From: Chara braunii
Lineage: Eukaryota; Streptophyta; Charophyceae; Charales; Characeae
Assembly (NCBI GenBank): GCA_003427395.1
Contig: BFEA01000048.1
Span: forward strand, 262,886-285,721
Direction: 5' to 3'
Length of the DNA: 22,836 nt
This document shows, one piece after another, positions 1 to 8,657 of this stretch. The first letter of the stretch is position 1. Every line of letters starts with the position of its first letter. The notes beneath the pieces are model-generated. The model saw nothing but the letters and a program-made list of their open reading frames with translations, made no database searches and had not been told where the DNA came from. Made by a program: the position numbers and the translations under genes.

Positions 1-74
<74 letters not shown>

Positions 75-82
75 AGAGAGAG
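1..82. repeat. (GA)n microsatellite
   Basis: A nearly uninterrupted GA dinucleotide run opens the window, with one AA interruption at about 70. It is a purine-only strand. The window may start inside a longer tract, so its full length cannot be judged. Confidence 0.97.
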
Positions 83-448
83 CAGGGCAGAAAGATCCTC
101 TCCCAGGGCCAGGGGAAAGGCCGAGAGTGTCAACAACAGCCACAGGCGCATGCTGGAAAGATGCTCGGTACTGGTAGGGAAATATGGGGAATGTGTCTGC
201 TGGTTCTTAACGGCTATCAGGTAGGGGCATACTGGAAATTTTGGAGAGGTACCGGTAGGGGCATATGAAACATGTTTCAGGCCCAAACGACACCAGGGGT
301 TTTGAAATTCTGGAAACATCATTCGTTGTCAGAGGGGCGCGACAGGGTAAGCTGGCCGTCAGAGGGGCATGCCGCAAATTAATCGAAATTTCAGGGGCAT
401 CTCGAAAAGTTTCCCAAAAATTTATGTTGTTGTACATCTTTGAAAGAT
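83..448. other. No gene seen; spaced AGGGGCAT-like motifs
   Basis: No reading frame here looks coding. The motif (G/A/C)(T/A)AGGGGCAT or a close variant recurs at about 221, 255, 331, 361 and 391, with weaker forms near 171 and 293. The spacing is roughly 30-40 bases. This may be the remains of a minisatellite or of repeated short units in a retroelement. I do not recognise it. Confidence 0.35.
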
Positions 449-820
449 CTATAACCCTATGTTTTTTATTTGTTTTTCTGCTTTTGTTTTAGCCCTAAAA
501 AAATCTCTGTGAAACCAAAAAAAAAGACACTGGCCTTGATGTGTTTTTTTGTTTCTAGGGTCGCGGAATGTCAGAGCAGCGCTCTGGATTTGGCCATACC
601 TGCTTCTGGACACATACCAACCTGCACCTAAGCTGGGTAAAGGTCCCATAGTTTTTTCCCGGGTTGTTTTGTGGAGGGATTCCCGGCCTCCCTTTTGCTC
701 GGTAATAAAATTGGATGCTTTGTTTGTAAAACAAAACAGAAAAAACACTCATTTCATCTTTTGTTTTTGTTTTTTTTCATTGCGTTTATTTTTTTTTATT
801 TTTATTTTTTTAGTCAAAGT

Positions 821-1112
821 CTAGGCTACCAGCCGGGGCCGCCCGGGTCACCCTATTTTCCCGGGCGGCCCGGCCGTGCAAAGACCAGGGGAGGTCCCAG
901 CCAAAACAAAAAAAAAAACTCAAAAAATCCGAAAAAAAAACTATGTTATTCAGAAAAATAAACTGAACAACGTTTGCCTCAGGGTCACAACGAAATTTTT
1001 TACCAAATTTAAAATACAAATTTTAATTAAAAATTAAATTTTAATTTTTAATTTTTTTAATATCTTTTTGGCCCGGCCGGTCAAGTGGACCCGGGCCACT
1101 CTGGTAGCCTAG
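821..1112. mobile_element. MITE 1, hAT-like non-autonomous DNA element
   Basis: The ends are perfect 12 bp inverted repeats, CTAGGCTACCAG at 821 and CTGGTAGCCTAG ending at 1112. Next to both ends lie GC-rich blocks containing GCCCGGG or CCCGGGC. The core is AT-rich and has no coding capacity. Direct repeats flank it, GTCAAAGT at 813-820 and GTCAAAGC at 1113-1120 (7 of 8 match). A length near 290 bp, short inverted ends and an 8 bp target duplication fit a hAT-type MITE; the superfamily assignment is inference. A second copy lies at 1684-1969. Confidence 0.82.
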
Positions 1113-1138
1113 GTCAAAGCTCAAAGAATGAAAATAAA

Positions 1139-1181
1139 AATATGAGGTTGTAGACCTCAAAAAGATCTACAATCTCATATT
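1139..1181. repeat. 16 bp stem hairpin
   Basis: AATATGAGGTTGTAGA at 1139-1154 pairs with TCTACAATCTCATATT at 1166-1181. There is one G:T-type mismatch and an 11 nt loop. It lies just outside MITE 1 in an A/T-rich stretch. It could be a small foldback or a precursor-like RNA hairpin. Nothing shows it is transcribed. Confidence 0.6.
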
Positions 1182-1245
1182 TTTTGTTTTGTTTTTTGAA
1201 TAATTTTCAGCTCAAGAAAAAAAATCATTGTAGGTCCCGGTGAAA

Positions 1246-1281
1246 CCTGTTGCTTCGGCGTTTAAACGCCAAATCAACAGG
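1246..1281. repeat. 36 bp symmetric palindrome
   Basis: The perfect 14 bp palindrome GGCGTTTAAACGCC (1257-1270) is framed symmetrically by 4 unpaired bases on each side and then by CCTGTTG and CAACAGG. The whole forms a cruciform with an internal 4x4 bulge. Just downstream (1282-1335), short TTCAACG/CGTTGAA motifs recur in both orientations. Function unknown. Confidence 0.6.
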
Positions 1282-1414
1282 AATTCAACGCACATTGAAT
1301 CATTCAACGCAGACCCCCCGTTGAATCCGCTTTCAGACACACAGAGTCCTTGTAAAATAAGGACTCGATCTGGCTGCTCATTTTGTGATTTTGTGATTTT
1401 GAGGACCTAGTGCT

Positions 1415-1495
1415 TGGACCCGGTTTCCAGCAGGTGCTGCTCCCCACCAATAGATGGAGCTTTGTGCTTTAAAAAAAAAAAAAAAAAAAAAAAAA
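1415..1495 (+). mobile_element. Short A-tailed interspersed module, copy 1
   Basis: The module GGACCCGGTTTCCAGCAGG, followed by a CTGCTCCCCACCAATAGATGGAGC-type block, leads through a short TTTGTGCTTT spacer into a run of 25 A at 1471-1495. The same module occurs at 8688, 9774 (minus), 22556 (partial) and 22704, mostly with A-rich 3' ends. That indicates a retroposed SINE or LINE-tail family. No coding capacity. Confidence 0.75.
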
Positions 1496-1683
1496 GTTGT
1501 GAGGTTACTCTAAGCAAATTGCTTTGAAGTAGAGTCACTTCTGCCACGACACGTCTGCCAAGGCTGCAGTAGTAGGCAAAAGACAACCGAAAACCAGACT
1601 GGGAGTTATTTTCAGAAAAAGGAAGAAAATTTGCATTGTGGAACCACCCCTGAACAGCCATTTCGTTAAAGTTGACTTTTTCC

Positions 1684-1969
1684 CTAGGCTACCAGCGTGG
1701 CCTGGGACCACTTGCCCTGCCGGGCCTAAAATTAATTAAAAAAACAAATAGTATAATTATTTATTTATTATTTTAAATTTGGTAAAGAATTTTGATGTGG
1801 TGTCTGCTCTTATCAGCAGCACTAACACGGACGGGGATGTTCTTTCAAAAAAAAAAAAAAAAAAAAAAAAAAAAGAATTTTGATGTGACCCTATGGAAAA
1901 AGTTGTGAAGCTTATTCTTTTGCTGCCCGGGAAAACAGGGCGCCCCGGGCGGCCCGGCTGGTAGCCTAA
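1684..1969. mobile_element. MITE 2, inverted relative of MITE 1, with nested insertion
   Basis: It begins CTAGGCTACCAG and ends CTGGTAGCCTA, with GC-rich subterminal blocks matching those of MITE 1. Its core reads as the reverse complement of MITE 1 (shared TTTTAAATTTGGTAAA and GTGACCC stretches). The flanks CTTTTTCC (1676-1683) and CTTTTCCC (1970-1977) match at 7 of 8 positions. It is interrupted at 1800 by a short poly(A) retro-insertion. Without that insertion it would be about 200 bp, so it carries an internal deletion relative to MITE 1. Confidence 0.8.
1800..1871 (+). mobile_element. Nested 47 bp A-tailed retro-insertion with 16 bp target duplication
   Basis: A body of only 47 bp (1800-1846, starting GTGTCTGCTCTTATCAGCAG) ends in a run of 25 A. 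The 16 bp sequence AAAGAATTTTGATGTG occurs on both sides, at 1784-1799 and 1872-1887. MITE 1 serves as an uninterrupted paralogue of this site. This is the signature of target-primed reverse transcription of a very heavily 5'-truncated element. The same tail sequence precedes the poly(A) at the end of the window (22775-22836). Confidence 0.9.
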
Positions 1970-2033
1970 CTTTTCCCCCCAATTTTCACGAAATTGGGCA
2001 GCCACAAAAACCAGTATTTTTTATCATTTTTGT

Positions 2034-2220
2034 GTCCCCACGACGTCGGACCATTGATGATACGACGTCCCGAGGACGCCATACCATCTGATATACCTCG
2101 ACGTAAGTAACATCAAATTACATCCGAGTGTAAAAAAAAATGAAAAACAATCCAGGCACATCAGATGGCCCGGCATCCCCAGGACAACGGATCATCAATG
2201 ATGGTCTGCGTCGTGGGGAC
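2034..2220. mobile_element. 187 bp foldback element
   Basis: The termini GTCCCCACGACG (2034) and CGTCGTGGGGAC (ending 2220) are inverted. Complementarity continues inward through GACCAT/ATGGTC, TTGATGAT/ATCATCAA and CCATCTGAT/ATCAGATGG. Nearly 70 bp of each side pairs around an A-rich middle. There is no coding capacity. I could not find a clear target duplication, so the exact ends are approximate. It is probably a small foldback MITE of a different family from the pair at 821 and 1684. Confidence 0.72.
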
Positions 2221-2313
2221 AACAAGTTGCTAAAAAACTTTAAAAAAGGCTGTTTTTTCTTCTGACGCCCAATTTCATGAACATTCCAAAAAATGTCAAT
2301 CTTAGCTAACTTG

Positions 2314-2316
<3 letters not shown>

Positions 2317-2345
<29 letters not shown>

Positions 2346-2460
2346 GGCCCAGTGCCCAAGGCTCCGATTATGAATTTGATTACAACACTTAACCACACAC
2401 CTCTTCCCATTAGGGCTGGAAGAGCCTCAGCCACTGCCCCCCTGGAGACAGCTTCCCTGC
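2317..2460 (-). mobile_element. Minus-strand retroposed fragment with poly(A) tail
   Basis: A run of 25 T (2317-2341) on the plus strand is the poly(A) tail of an element read on the minus strand. Its last bases read GGGCACTGGGCCTTTT before the tail. That resembles the GGGCCTTT(A)n ending of the interspersed modules at 8688 and 9645. The other end is not defined; 2460 is a rough limit. Confidence 0.5.
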
Positions 2461-2655
2461 ATACCACAAATATAGTAAAATCACGGGGCATTGATTGCTT
2501 CCCCAGTAGGGAAGGATTAACCCCGCGGTGTGCTGAATCAGACTCTGCCCTACTCGACTCCTCAATCATCCACTACAATCTTCTACGCACTGAGGAGCAG
2601 GGGAGATGCAAATAAGGCAGAGATATTGATAACAGGTCTAGCTAGTTCAGCAGTT

Positions 2656-3034
2656 TGTCGATAGTCACGATGAGCTTCCCCCCAGGATTCTAATTAGCCA
2701 CTGACCACTCAAGTGGGGAAAGCTCTATTCAAGTCTGTTGCAGAAAATTCAAACCAGAATAGCCACGTGGCAGGAAAGGAATCTATCACATACTCAGCCC
2801 TGGTGCGTCACACCACTACACCTCCTGCCCTGCCATGTGGCGATATTGTCGATAGTCACTATGAGCTTCCCCCCAGGATTCTAATTAGCCACTGACCACT
2901 CAAGTGGGGAAAGCTCTATTCAAGTCTGTTGCAGAAAATTCAAAACGGAATAGCCACGTGGCAGGAAAGGAATCTATCACATACTCAGCCCTGGTGCGTA
3001 ACACCACTACACCTCCTGCCCTGCCACGTGGCGG
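2656..3034. repeat. Tandem duplication of a 191 bp unit
   Basis: The segments starting TTGTCGATAGTCAC at 2655 and 2846 are near-identical over about 190 bp, with few substitutions. Each copy contains the block TGGGGAAAGCTCTATTCAAG and a CCACGTGG G-box palindrome (near 2764 and 2955). The second copy ends in CACGTGGCGG where the first has CATGTGGCGA. It may be a duplicated regulatory segment of an LTR-type element. Confidence 0.85.
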
Positions 3035-3043
3035 AAACCCATG

Positions 3044-3377
3044 AGATGAGGGGAGCAGACAACAGCCACACGACCAGATCCACCTATCGCATGGACAACC
3101 AGATCAACCTACCGCATGGTTCCAAAAGAAAGGCTTATCTAATCTCCCTCAGTCCCGACCTCCACCCTACACTTTCACGCATCCATAGCGACCCAGGAAC
3201 ATTCCAGCAGAGAGTAGATTCACCGACAATTCTTAGGAATCAGACAGCTGATCAGATGAGGGGAGCAGACAACAACCACACACCCAGATCAACCTACCGC
3301 ATGGTTCCAAAAGAAAGGCTGATCTAATCTCCCTCAGTCCGGACCTCTACCCCACACCTTCACGCATCCATAGCCCG
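3044..3377. repeat. Pair of direct repeats (~145 and ~120 bp)
   Basis: The segment from GATGAGGGGAGCAGACAAC at 3045 to about 3190 recurs from 3255 to about 3375. Both run through CCTACCGCATGGTTCC, GAAAGGCT and CACGCATCCATAGC. The first copy carries an extra ~25 bp internal duplication of the CCAGATC...GCATGG block. It adjoins the 191 bp tandem pair and the downstream end of the degraded Gag-like coding region, so all three may belong to one element. Confidence 0.8.
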
Positions 3378-4454
3378 CGCTCACCCCACATGCCTTTGTA
3401 GTTTATCATGTCCAACCACCAGGCAGGTCCCTCCTCCCACCGTCCTTGCTGACCCGCCAATCGGGTGAAAGGAAAAACCATCAGACATGCGGCCACGTGG
3501 ACTAAACCGGGGTAAACAGTGCGGAGAAACACGGCGGGAGACAGAGGGCGAATTGAAGACTTACCGCCATGCAGGATGTAAACCAGCCATTCTACCTGCC
3601 CGACTGCCTCTGTTGGCCGCCCCACCGTCAAAATGTTCATTGACGCTATCGCAGTCGACGGTATATTCATTGTAGTCGTGGATGTTGTATTAGTTGTCAG
3701 TGTTGTTCTTGTTTTCACACTTGTGTTTCGATCTTCCAGTTCCTCCTCAACGAATGATGCGGCCATGATGTACTGAGGAACAACCTCCTTCGTTTTTGCT
3801 GCCGTAATAGTTGTCGTTCCCTTTGCTGACGTTAGATTGTCTAGCTTCTCTGTGCCGTGCGAAGCCTTCGCGGTGATCGCCAGAGCCTCCACAGTTATTG
3901 TGTTCGAAGTCATTATCATCGGTGCTGTTGTTGCTGTTGATGATGTATACTCCCCTGAATACAAGGTGACAAGATTCCAGACTTCAGCCTCCCGCCAAGC
4001 TTCAGTCACCAACCGCTCCTTGAGTGCAGCGCAGAAATCAGCACCCTGGTCAAAGATCAAATTGCAGCTCGTTATAATAGCTTCAGCCCGCTGCCAATCA
4101 ACAAAAGGTTCCAGTTCCGGATCCTCCTCGATCTGCCACAGGAGGGTTTCAAGCTGTTGACACTTGTTCTCCAGCCATATGGCCGGGGCAGACCGCCCCC
4201 CAATCTGCCACCGCCACGGTCTGGGCAGCGGAGGACAAGCGTCCGACAATCCGCTGCATGCGCCATTGAATATCTTCTATTTCAGACAGCCACGATTCCG
4301 CCCGACGACGCAATTCGTCTGATGGAGCCGCCCCCTCCTGGACCGCCACGTGTGTTAGACCTTGCGCAAGGACGCCTTCTCCACGTTGACATCGAGATGC
4401 TATCATCTCGACCACTCCTTCGTCTGCCGCGTCAGTCAAGCCCAGTTGACCCAT
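3347..4454 (-). pseudogene. Degraded Gag-like or uncharacterised coding region
   Basis: Two overlapping minus-strand frames read as one protein broken by a frameshift near 4170-4250. The upstream frame (4454-4149) has a charged helical stretch with SDELRRRAESWLSEIEDIQW. The downstream frame (4249-3347) continues WLENKCQQLETLLWQIEEDP and DWQRAEAIITSCNLIFDQGA, then becomes Thr/Ala/Ser-rich with a VEEELEDRN segment. The helical, acidic composition with few Cys suggests a retrotransposon structural (Gag-like) protein, but I recognise no named domain. After about 3660 the sequence looks non-coding. The plus-strand frames over this region look like shadows. Start and full length are unknown. Confidence 0.4.
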
Positions 4455-4481
4455 CGATGCCTAACCTCCTAGCACACTCCG

Positions 4482-4667
4482 GTGATTATGTCAACGCCTT
4501 CCGTCTTCCTCGGAACCTCCAAGGCGTTGGGTCTCGAGACCGCCGAACCCGCTTCTTCTTCTTCTTCTTCTTCTTCTTCTGCTGCTGCTGCTGCTGCTGC
4601 TGCTTCGTCTTCTTCTTTGTGGGACAAGTTTCAACAGGATTTCCTCACATCAACAGCATCCCATTAG
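4482..4667 (+). CDS. Possible short Ser/Ala-run protein, unlikely gene
   Basis: A 61-residue plus-strand frame begins MIMSTPSVFLGTSKALGLET. It runs into about nine Ser and eight Ala encoded by the TTC/TGC trinucleotide run, then ends SLWDKFQQDFLTSTASH. The non-repeat ends have plausible protein composition. It lies antisense to the upstream edge of the Gag-like frame, and the centre is only a microsatellite. No domain is recognised. Confidence 0.2.
   Translation: MIMSTPSVFLGTSKALGLETAEPASSSSSSSSSAAAAAAAASSSSLWDKFQQDFLTSTASH
4552..4605. repeat. (CTT)n-(CTG)n compound trinucleotide run
   Basis: About nine CTT/TTC units pass directly into about eight CTG/TGC units, followed by a broken CGTCTTCTTC tail. 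On the minus strand this reads (CAG)n(AAG)n. It lies just upstream of the Gag-like frames and could encode Gln/Lys, Ala/Glu or Ser/Ala runs depending on frame. Confidence 0.95.
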
Positions 4668-4815
4668 AACTACAAGCATTACGAAGACGGCCGATTAAAA
4701 CTACAAGCATTACGAAGACGTCCGATTAAAACTACAAGCATTACGAAGACGTCCGATTAAAACTGCAAGCATTACAAAGACGCCCGATTAAAACTACAAG
4801 CATTACGAAGACGAT
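4663..4815. repeat. 31 bp minisatellite, five copies
   Basis: Units begin at 4663, 4694, 4725, 4756 and 4787, exactly 31 bases apart. The unit reads ATTAAAACTACAAGCATTAC followed by GAAGACGTCCG, with a few substitutions. It lies between the trinucleotide run and a poly(T) tract. Confidence 0.95.
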
Positions 4816-4842
4816 ACAACTAACCACCCACTAATTTTTGCA

Positions 4843-4844
<2 letters not shown>

Positions 4845-4878
<34 letters not shown>
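4845..4878 (-). mobile_element. 34 T tract, poly(A) end of a minus-strand insertion
   Basis: An unbroken run of T follows the minisatellite. The adjacent sequence on the right (AAAGCTCATTATGATTTGTC) would be the element body read on the minus strand. I could not fix the other end or a target duplication. Confidence 0.5.
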
Positions 4879-4882
<4 letters not shown>

Positions 4883-5295
4883 CTCATTATGATTTGTCCC
4901 AATTTACAGCCTCAGCCTAGTACTCACGGACCCGGAGGGAGGTTCCACTAGCCATGCATTTGCATTGGTGTGACAGGTGTGGGACGGTTGCGTGGCAGTG
5001 TGAAATAGTGAAAACAAAAACGAAACATTATTTGAATTTTCGTGACCGAAGAAATGAAAAGAAAAATGCTAAAAAATAAAAGAAAGTGCTCTTCCCACCG
5101 ATCGTGTCTGCTCCAGGCAGGGTGTCAAATGTCAGGGTATGATTCACTGACCATCAAAACGACTGCATGTGAGTGGGAACACAGACCATATTCATCGACA
5201 ATTATGGTTTGAGGCTTCCTTGAAATGGGCGCAGTGCACCCTGCTCCTTCCTTTGGTCTGACAGAAATTATCGTGTTGCAAAGGAGGGCAAGAGC
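4879..5295. other. No gene recognised
   Basis: Mixed sequence with A-rich stretches near 5010-5090. I see no recognisable coding frame, RNA gene or repeat. Confidence 0.4.
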
Positions 5296-5649
5296 TTAAC
5301 ACAAGTCCAGGGTGCTGTAGAGGTCAGTTTCTGGACCCATGACAGGTACCTTATTACAGTCATCAACTAATTTATGGGACCCAAACCATCCTATCGTGGA
5401 GGATCTGTGACGCGCAACCTCACGCCCTGCGCCGTCTTTCCTTCGGAGTGCTATTGGTGCAGAAAGGGGGCCCCGAAAAACAGCAAGATGGGGTGTGCCA
5501 AGGATTTTTGGGAAAATTGAGTGTGGGGACACAGACGGAACTGAAATCCCCCGTGTTGGTCTGATGAAGTGAGAGATCTGGTTGGCTGCGACACGGGTTT
5601 TGAGACGACGCATGCGCGGGATACGTGACGCGAGGGAGTTTAAATTCAA
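5296..5649 (-). CDS. Hypothetical 117-residue frame
   Basis: An open frame, basic and rich in Arg, Ser and Pro, with segments such as RIPRMRRLKTRVAANQISHF and GWFGSHKLVDDCNKVPVMGP. I recognise no domain, signal peptide or membrane segment. It could be an exon or transposon fragment, or chance. There is no coding neighbour to support it. Confidence 0.15.
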   Translation of the reverse strand: MNLNSLASRIPRMRRLKTRVAANQISHFIRPTRGISVPSVSPHSIFPKILGTPHLAVFRGPLSAPIALRRKDGAGREVARHRSSTIGWFGSHKLVDDCNKVPVMGPETDLYSTLDLC

Positions 5650-5834
5650 TCTAGAAAATATTGTCGGACCTCCTACCGTGCCATGGCTCGGCGTTTGGAG
5701 TGGAAGGGAGTGGGCACGTGTTTAGTATCCCGCTTTCGCACTAGCTCCCGACGCCGCACGCTACACAATTCTGAATCCGACGTGGGCGGTCTTAATCGCG
5801 TGGCCCTTTCCTTGTGCTCGTCCTCGCTCCGTGT

Positions 5835-6179
5835 TCAGTAGTGGAACCCCTTCGATCGGTAGTGATCGAGACGTTGGCAATCACTAGACAAGGTGTTAGG
5901 CCAATGGGGCGCTACTGCCGACCACGGGATGACGATCAACTCGTTAAATGGTAGTAGTGGCGAGTACGGTGGGAAGTGCGTATCCACAATGACAAACCCA
6001 GCTCCGACAAACCCAGAACACCGATTTTCGGGAGGGAAGTAATATCTCCCGCCGATCTTTGCGACGACTTCTCGTATGTCCCACTCACAGACTCGTGTCC
6101 TGTCCTCGTTATACGGGAAGGGGCGGAGAGGGGATACGGGAGGCTGACGCCCAGTCGGGTTGGGCCCGTTAGTCCACAT
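5835..6179 (-). CDS. Hypothetical 114-residue frame
   Basis: This minus-strand frame contains TRVCEWDIREVVAKIGGRYY followed by FPPENRCSGFVGAGFVIVDT, which has better amino-acid balance than its surroundings. I do not recognise a family. An overlapping minus frame and plus frames exist, so this may be chance or a fragment of a decayed gene. No splice or promoter evidence. Confidence 0.2.
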   Translation of the reverse strand: MWTNGPNPTGRQPPVSPLRPFPYNEDRTRVCEWDIREVVAKIGGRYYFPPENRCSGFVGAGFVIVDTHFPPYSPLLPFNELIVIPWSAVAPHWPNTLSSDCQRLDHYRSKGFHY

Positions 6180-6199
6180 GGCAAAGAATCAGGAATACT

Positions 6200-7214
6200 C
6201 TAATCATTCATTGTACGCATGCAATCCTATCGGTCTAATCAGAAAGGCAGATTCCAGACTTCAGTCAAGAGGGGAACAGACAAGTCTGGAGGAGGGAAAG
6301 GAAAGCTCGTGTGAGGCGAGACGCGGCCACTGTTTCGTGCTCAGGTCGCACGAGGCTCTTTGATATTATTACAAGATTAAATCGCAAGAGTCATACACTC
6401 CAGGCGGAGGTGCTCGCAATCGCTCCTCGATAATCACAGATCAAAGCACTCTTGCATTTCCGAATCCCAACAACATTGCTCCTGCCATCAATTCGTCCTG
6501 GCAATATCTCAATCAAGGCGGGTTTCGTGCCTGTTCATTCACATCCTCCATACATTCATTCACTGTGGAAGGTGCGAAAATGACAACCATACGATGCCCC
6601 AACACGGTTGTGTTAAGGGTGAAATTCTTAACGTTGGATACATGCGCATCCACGGTTCACAAGACAAAACCCACTAGATCGGAGGACTACCCAGGAAACT
6701 AATGGAAGAGTTCCGGAAGAAATCATTCCAACACAGTCATCATACTCATCTCATCACACGCCAACTTTTGACTTATTACGTGGAACCATTCACATCAAGG
6801 AAGAAGGAGAAGGAGAAATGAGACAGAGACAGATGGGGATATCAAGATCGGAGGGAAGAGTTACACTGAGATTGGGAGAGGAAAAGAAGGTCCGGCTTTA
6901 CCGCCGCAAAGTCACACCAAAGAATAGATTCGCAACCAAGAGGGCGCACTTGCCACCAAATTCCAACATGGCCCTGGGCTAGTCATCCACTCAACTCATA
7001 TCACCTGTCCGCATTCTGACACCGACGATCCCGGCTGTCGAGCGTCATCCTCCACCACTGCGATCGTCACCCCGCCAACTTAGTCTCGACGTGGCTTGCC
7101 TGGATCCCATAGTCCGTCGTGGCGATCTAGCGCACCGCCAGCCAGTCTATAGTCAGCTCGTCAGGACTTTCCGACTTGCACCATACACATCACATAGCCA
7201 CTACTTCCCGGAAG
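6200..7214. other. About 1 kb without recognisable gene
   Basis: No long frame, RNA gene or repeat is recognised. Base composition is balanced. The short frames present look like noise. Confidence 0.4.
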
Positions 7215-7672
7215 CTGGCCGATGAGTTGAGAGAGAGTTTTGCGGGGCGTCGGCGGAATTTATAGCTGCGAGAAGGGAGAGAGAGCGCGGAGAAAGGCGA
7301 AGGGTGAGGCAGAGGAGGGTATAGGAGAGTTTGAGAGTGACCGCCCGTCGAAAGCCATGTTGATCCCTCCTAACTCGACCTCAGCCAACCAAAATCGTCG
7401 CGCAGTACGAACTTACACGACGCTTCTCCTTGGCTAGATGGGGAGAGAGGATCGACTGGGTTTTCAAGCGCGGATCTTAGAGTGGGAAGAAGAAGAGCGC
7501 GAAGGATAGCACGAAACGGGTCCAAGATTCAGATGATCAAGAAGGAGAAAAAGGGCGCTCGCTGAGAAGGGGAGGGAAAAGCAGTTACAGAGGGAGGGAG
7601 CGAGGAAGCGTGTGCGCGCGAAGAAAGACGGTGAGAGGAGCGCGAGGAGGAAGGAGGAGGGAACTTGCTTGC
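7215..7672. other. Purine-biased stretch, no gene recognised
   Basis: The plus strand is strongly purine-rich at about 7218-7350 and again at 7435-7670 (GAGAGAG, GGAGGAAGGAGG). Short basic frames here follow from the base bias and lack recognisable domains. The pyrimidine-rich complement could be a promoter or leader of an element, but nothing proves it. Confidence 0.4.
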
Positions 7673-8159
7673 ATGGCGCCGATCGTCAAAAAGGGGAATG
7701 GGCACCAAGACAGTTGCAACTTTTCCCAATCCTATGCTAATTCAAAAATTGAAAGCACCATATCCGCACACAAAACAGGCGCGCGAAAGAAAGTCTTCCG
7801 TCTATCCATATTCCTACAAGAATTTCCCAGACTTTTCAAGGTCGAGGCCGAGAACATCCGCGCGCGGAAGGTCACGCGGCATTCCGTTAATTCCGGGATT
7901 TCTAACCGTCGAGCCAAATTCCAAGCGCACTCATTAAGGCGAGCAAAATTCCCATGCATTTTTAATCAAAAACAGAGGAAAAAAAAGGAACTGTCAGATT
8001 CCCACAAGGTACCTTTAATCGGGCACAGACAGAGGGGGGGGGGGAAGGGGATCTCGGGGTAGAACTGTACACATCTGGATGTAGAGAAAACACGGGAAAA
8101 ATGAAGGGGTCCGAAAGATGGCGCAGGTCCGGAAGCTAGTACGTCACACCCATCAGACA

Positions 8160-8312
8160 GCCCCCCCCTACTGCAGGTTCCCCAACAATCCTCCACCAGA
8201 GTCTACTAACACGCCTCCTACTGGGATCCCTGAAGACAATCCCCTACTGTAGGTTCCCCACAGATATCCTCCAGCAGAGCTTGTCCCAAGCCAACCCTCC
8301 CCCCAAACGGGA
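8160..8312. repeat. Two copies of a ~76 bp tandem repeat
   Basis: The block CCCCTACTG(C/T)AGGTTCCCCA followed by ATCCTCCA(C/G)CAGAG occurs at about 8165 and 8241, with a period of 76. It lies in the C-rich sequence downstream of the SINE head on the minus strand and may belong to that element's body. Confidence 0.75.
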
Positions 8313-8592
8313 ACCCATCCCACCTAAGGTCCTTGACCCCCTCAAAGCAAAGCCTAAGGTAACCAACACACATGAGCAGTCTAACCACAAAACCCTAGAT
8401 GCATCCCCATTAGACTGCTAACTGTATCAGGCAAACCCCTCATAGGCCAGGACGCCACATACAACACCATGGACAACCCTTGGGTGGTGCGCAGGCAGTG
8501 TCTGTAATAGCTTACCATGCACCAGCCCAAGGGGGTGTGTGTCCAGCCGTGCGTCATTCTAATGCCCTGCCGGTGTCCATGCACAAGGCTGT

Positions 8593-8603
8593 GGATTTGA
8601 ACC
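8593..8603 (-). promoter_or_regulatory. Pol III B box of SINE
   Basis: GGTTCAAATCC, an exact fit to GGTTCRANTCC, placed downstream of the A box in the same orientation. Confidence 0.65.
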
Positions 8604-8646
8604 CGCAACCTCATACCACAATGCCCATTTCCAACCGGTGTTCTAA

Positions 8647-8657
8647 CCACTGAGCTA
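8647..8657 (-). promoter_or_regulatory. Pol III A box of SINE
   Basis: TAGCTCAGTGG, an exact fit to the TRGCNNAGYNGG-type consensus over its length. Paired with the B box at 8593-8603. Confidence 0.65.

Noticed and set aside
6600-6660. Small-subunit rRNA-like GGTGAAATTCTT string
   Set aside because: Flanking bases do not match rRNA, and no other conserved rRNA segment is nearby.
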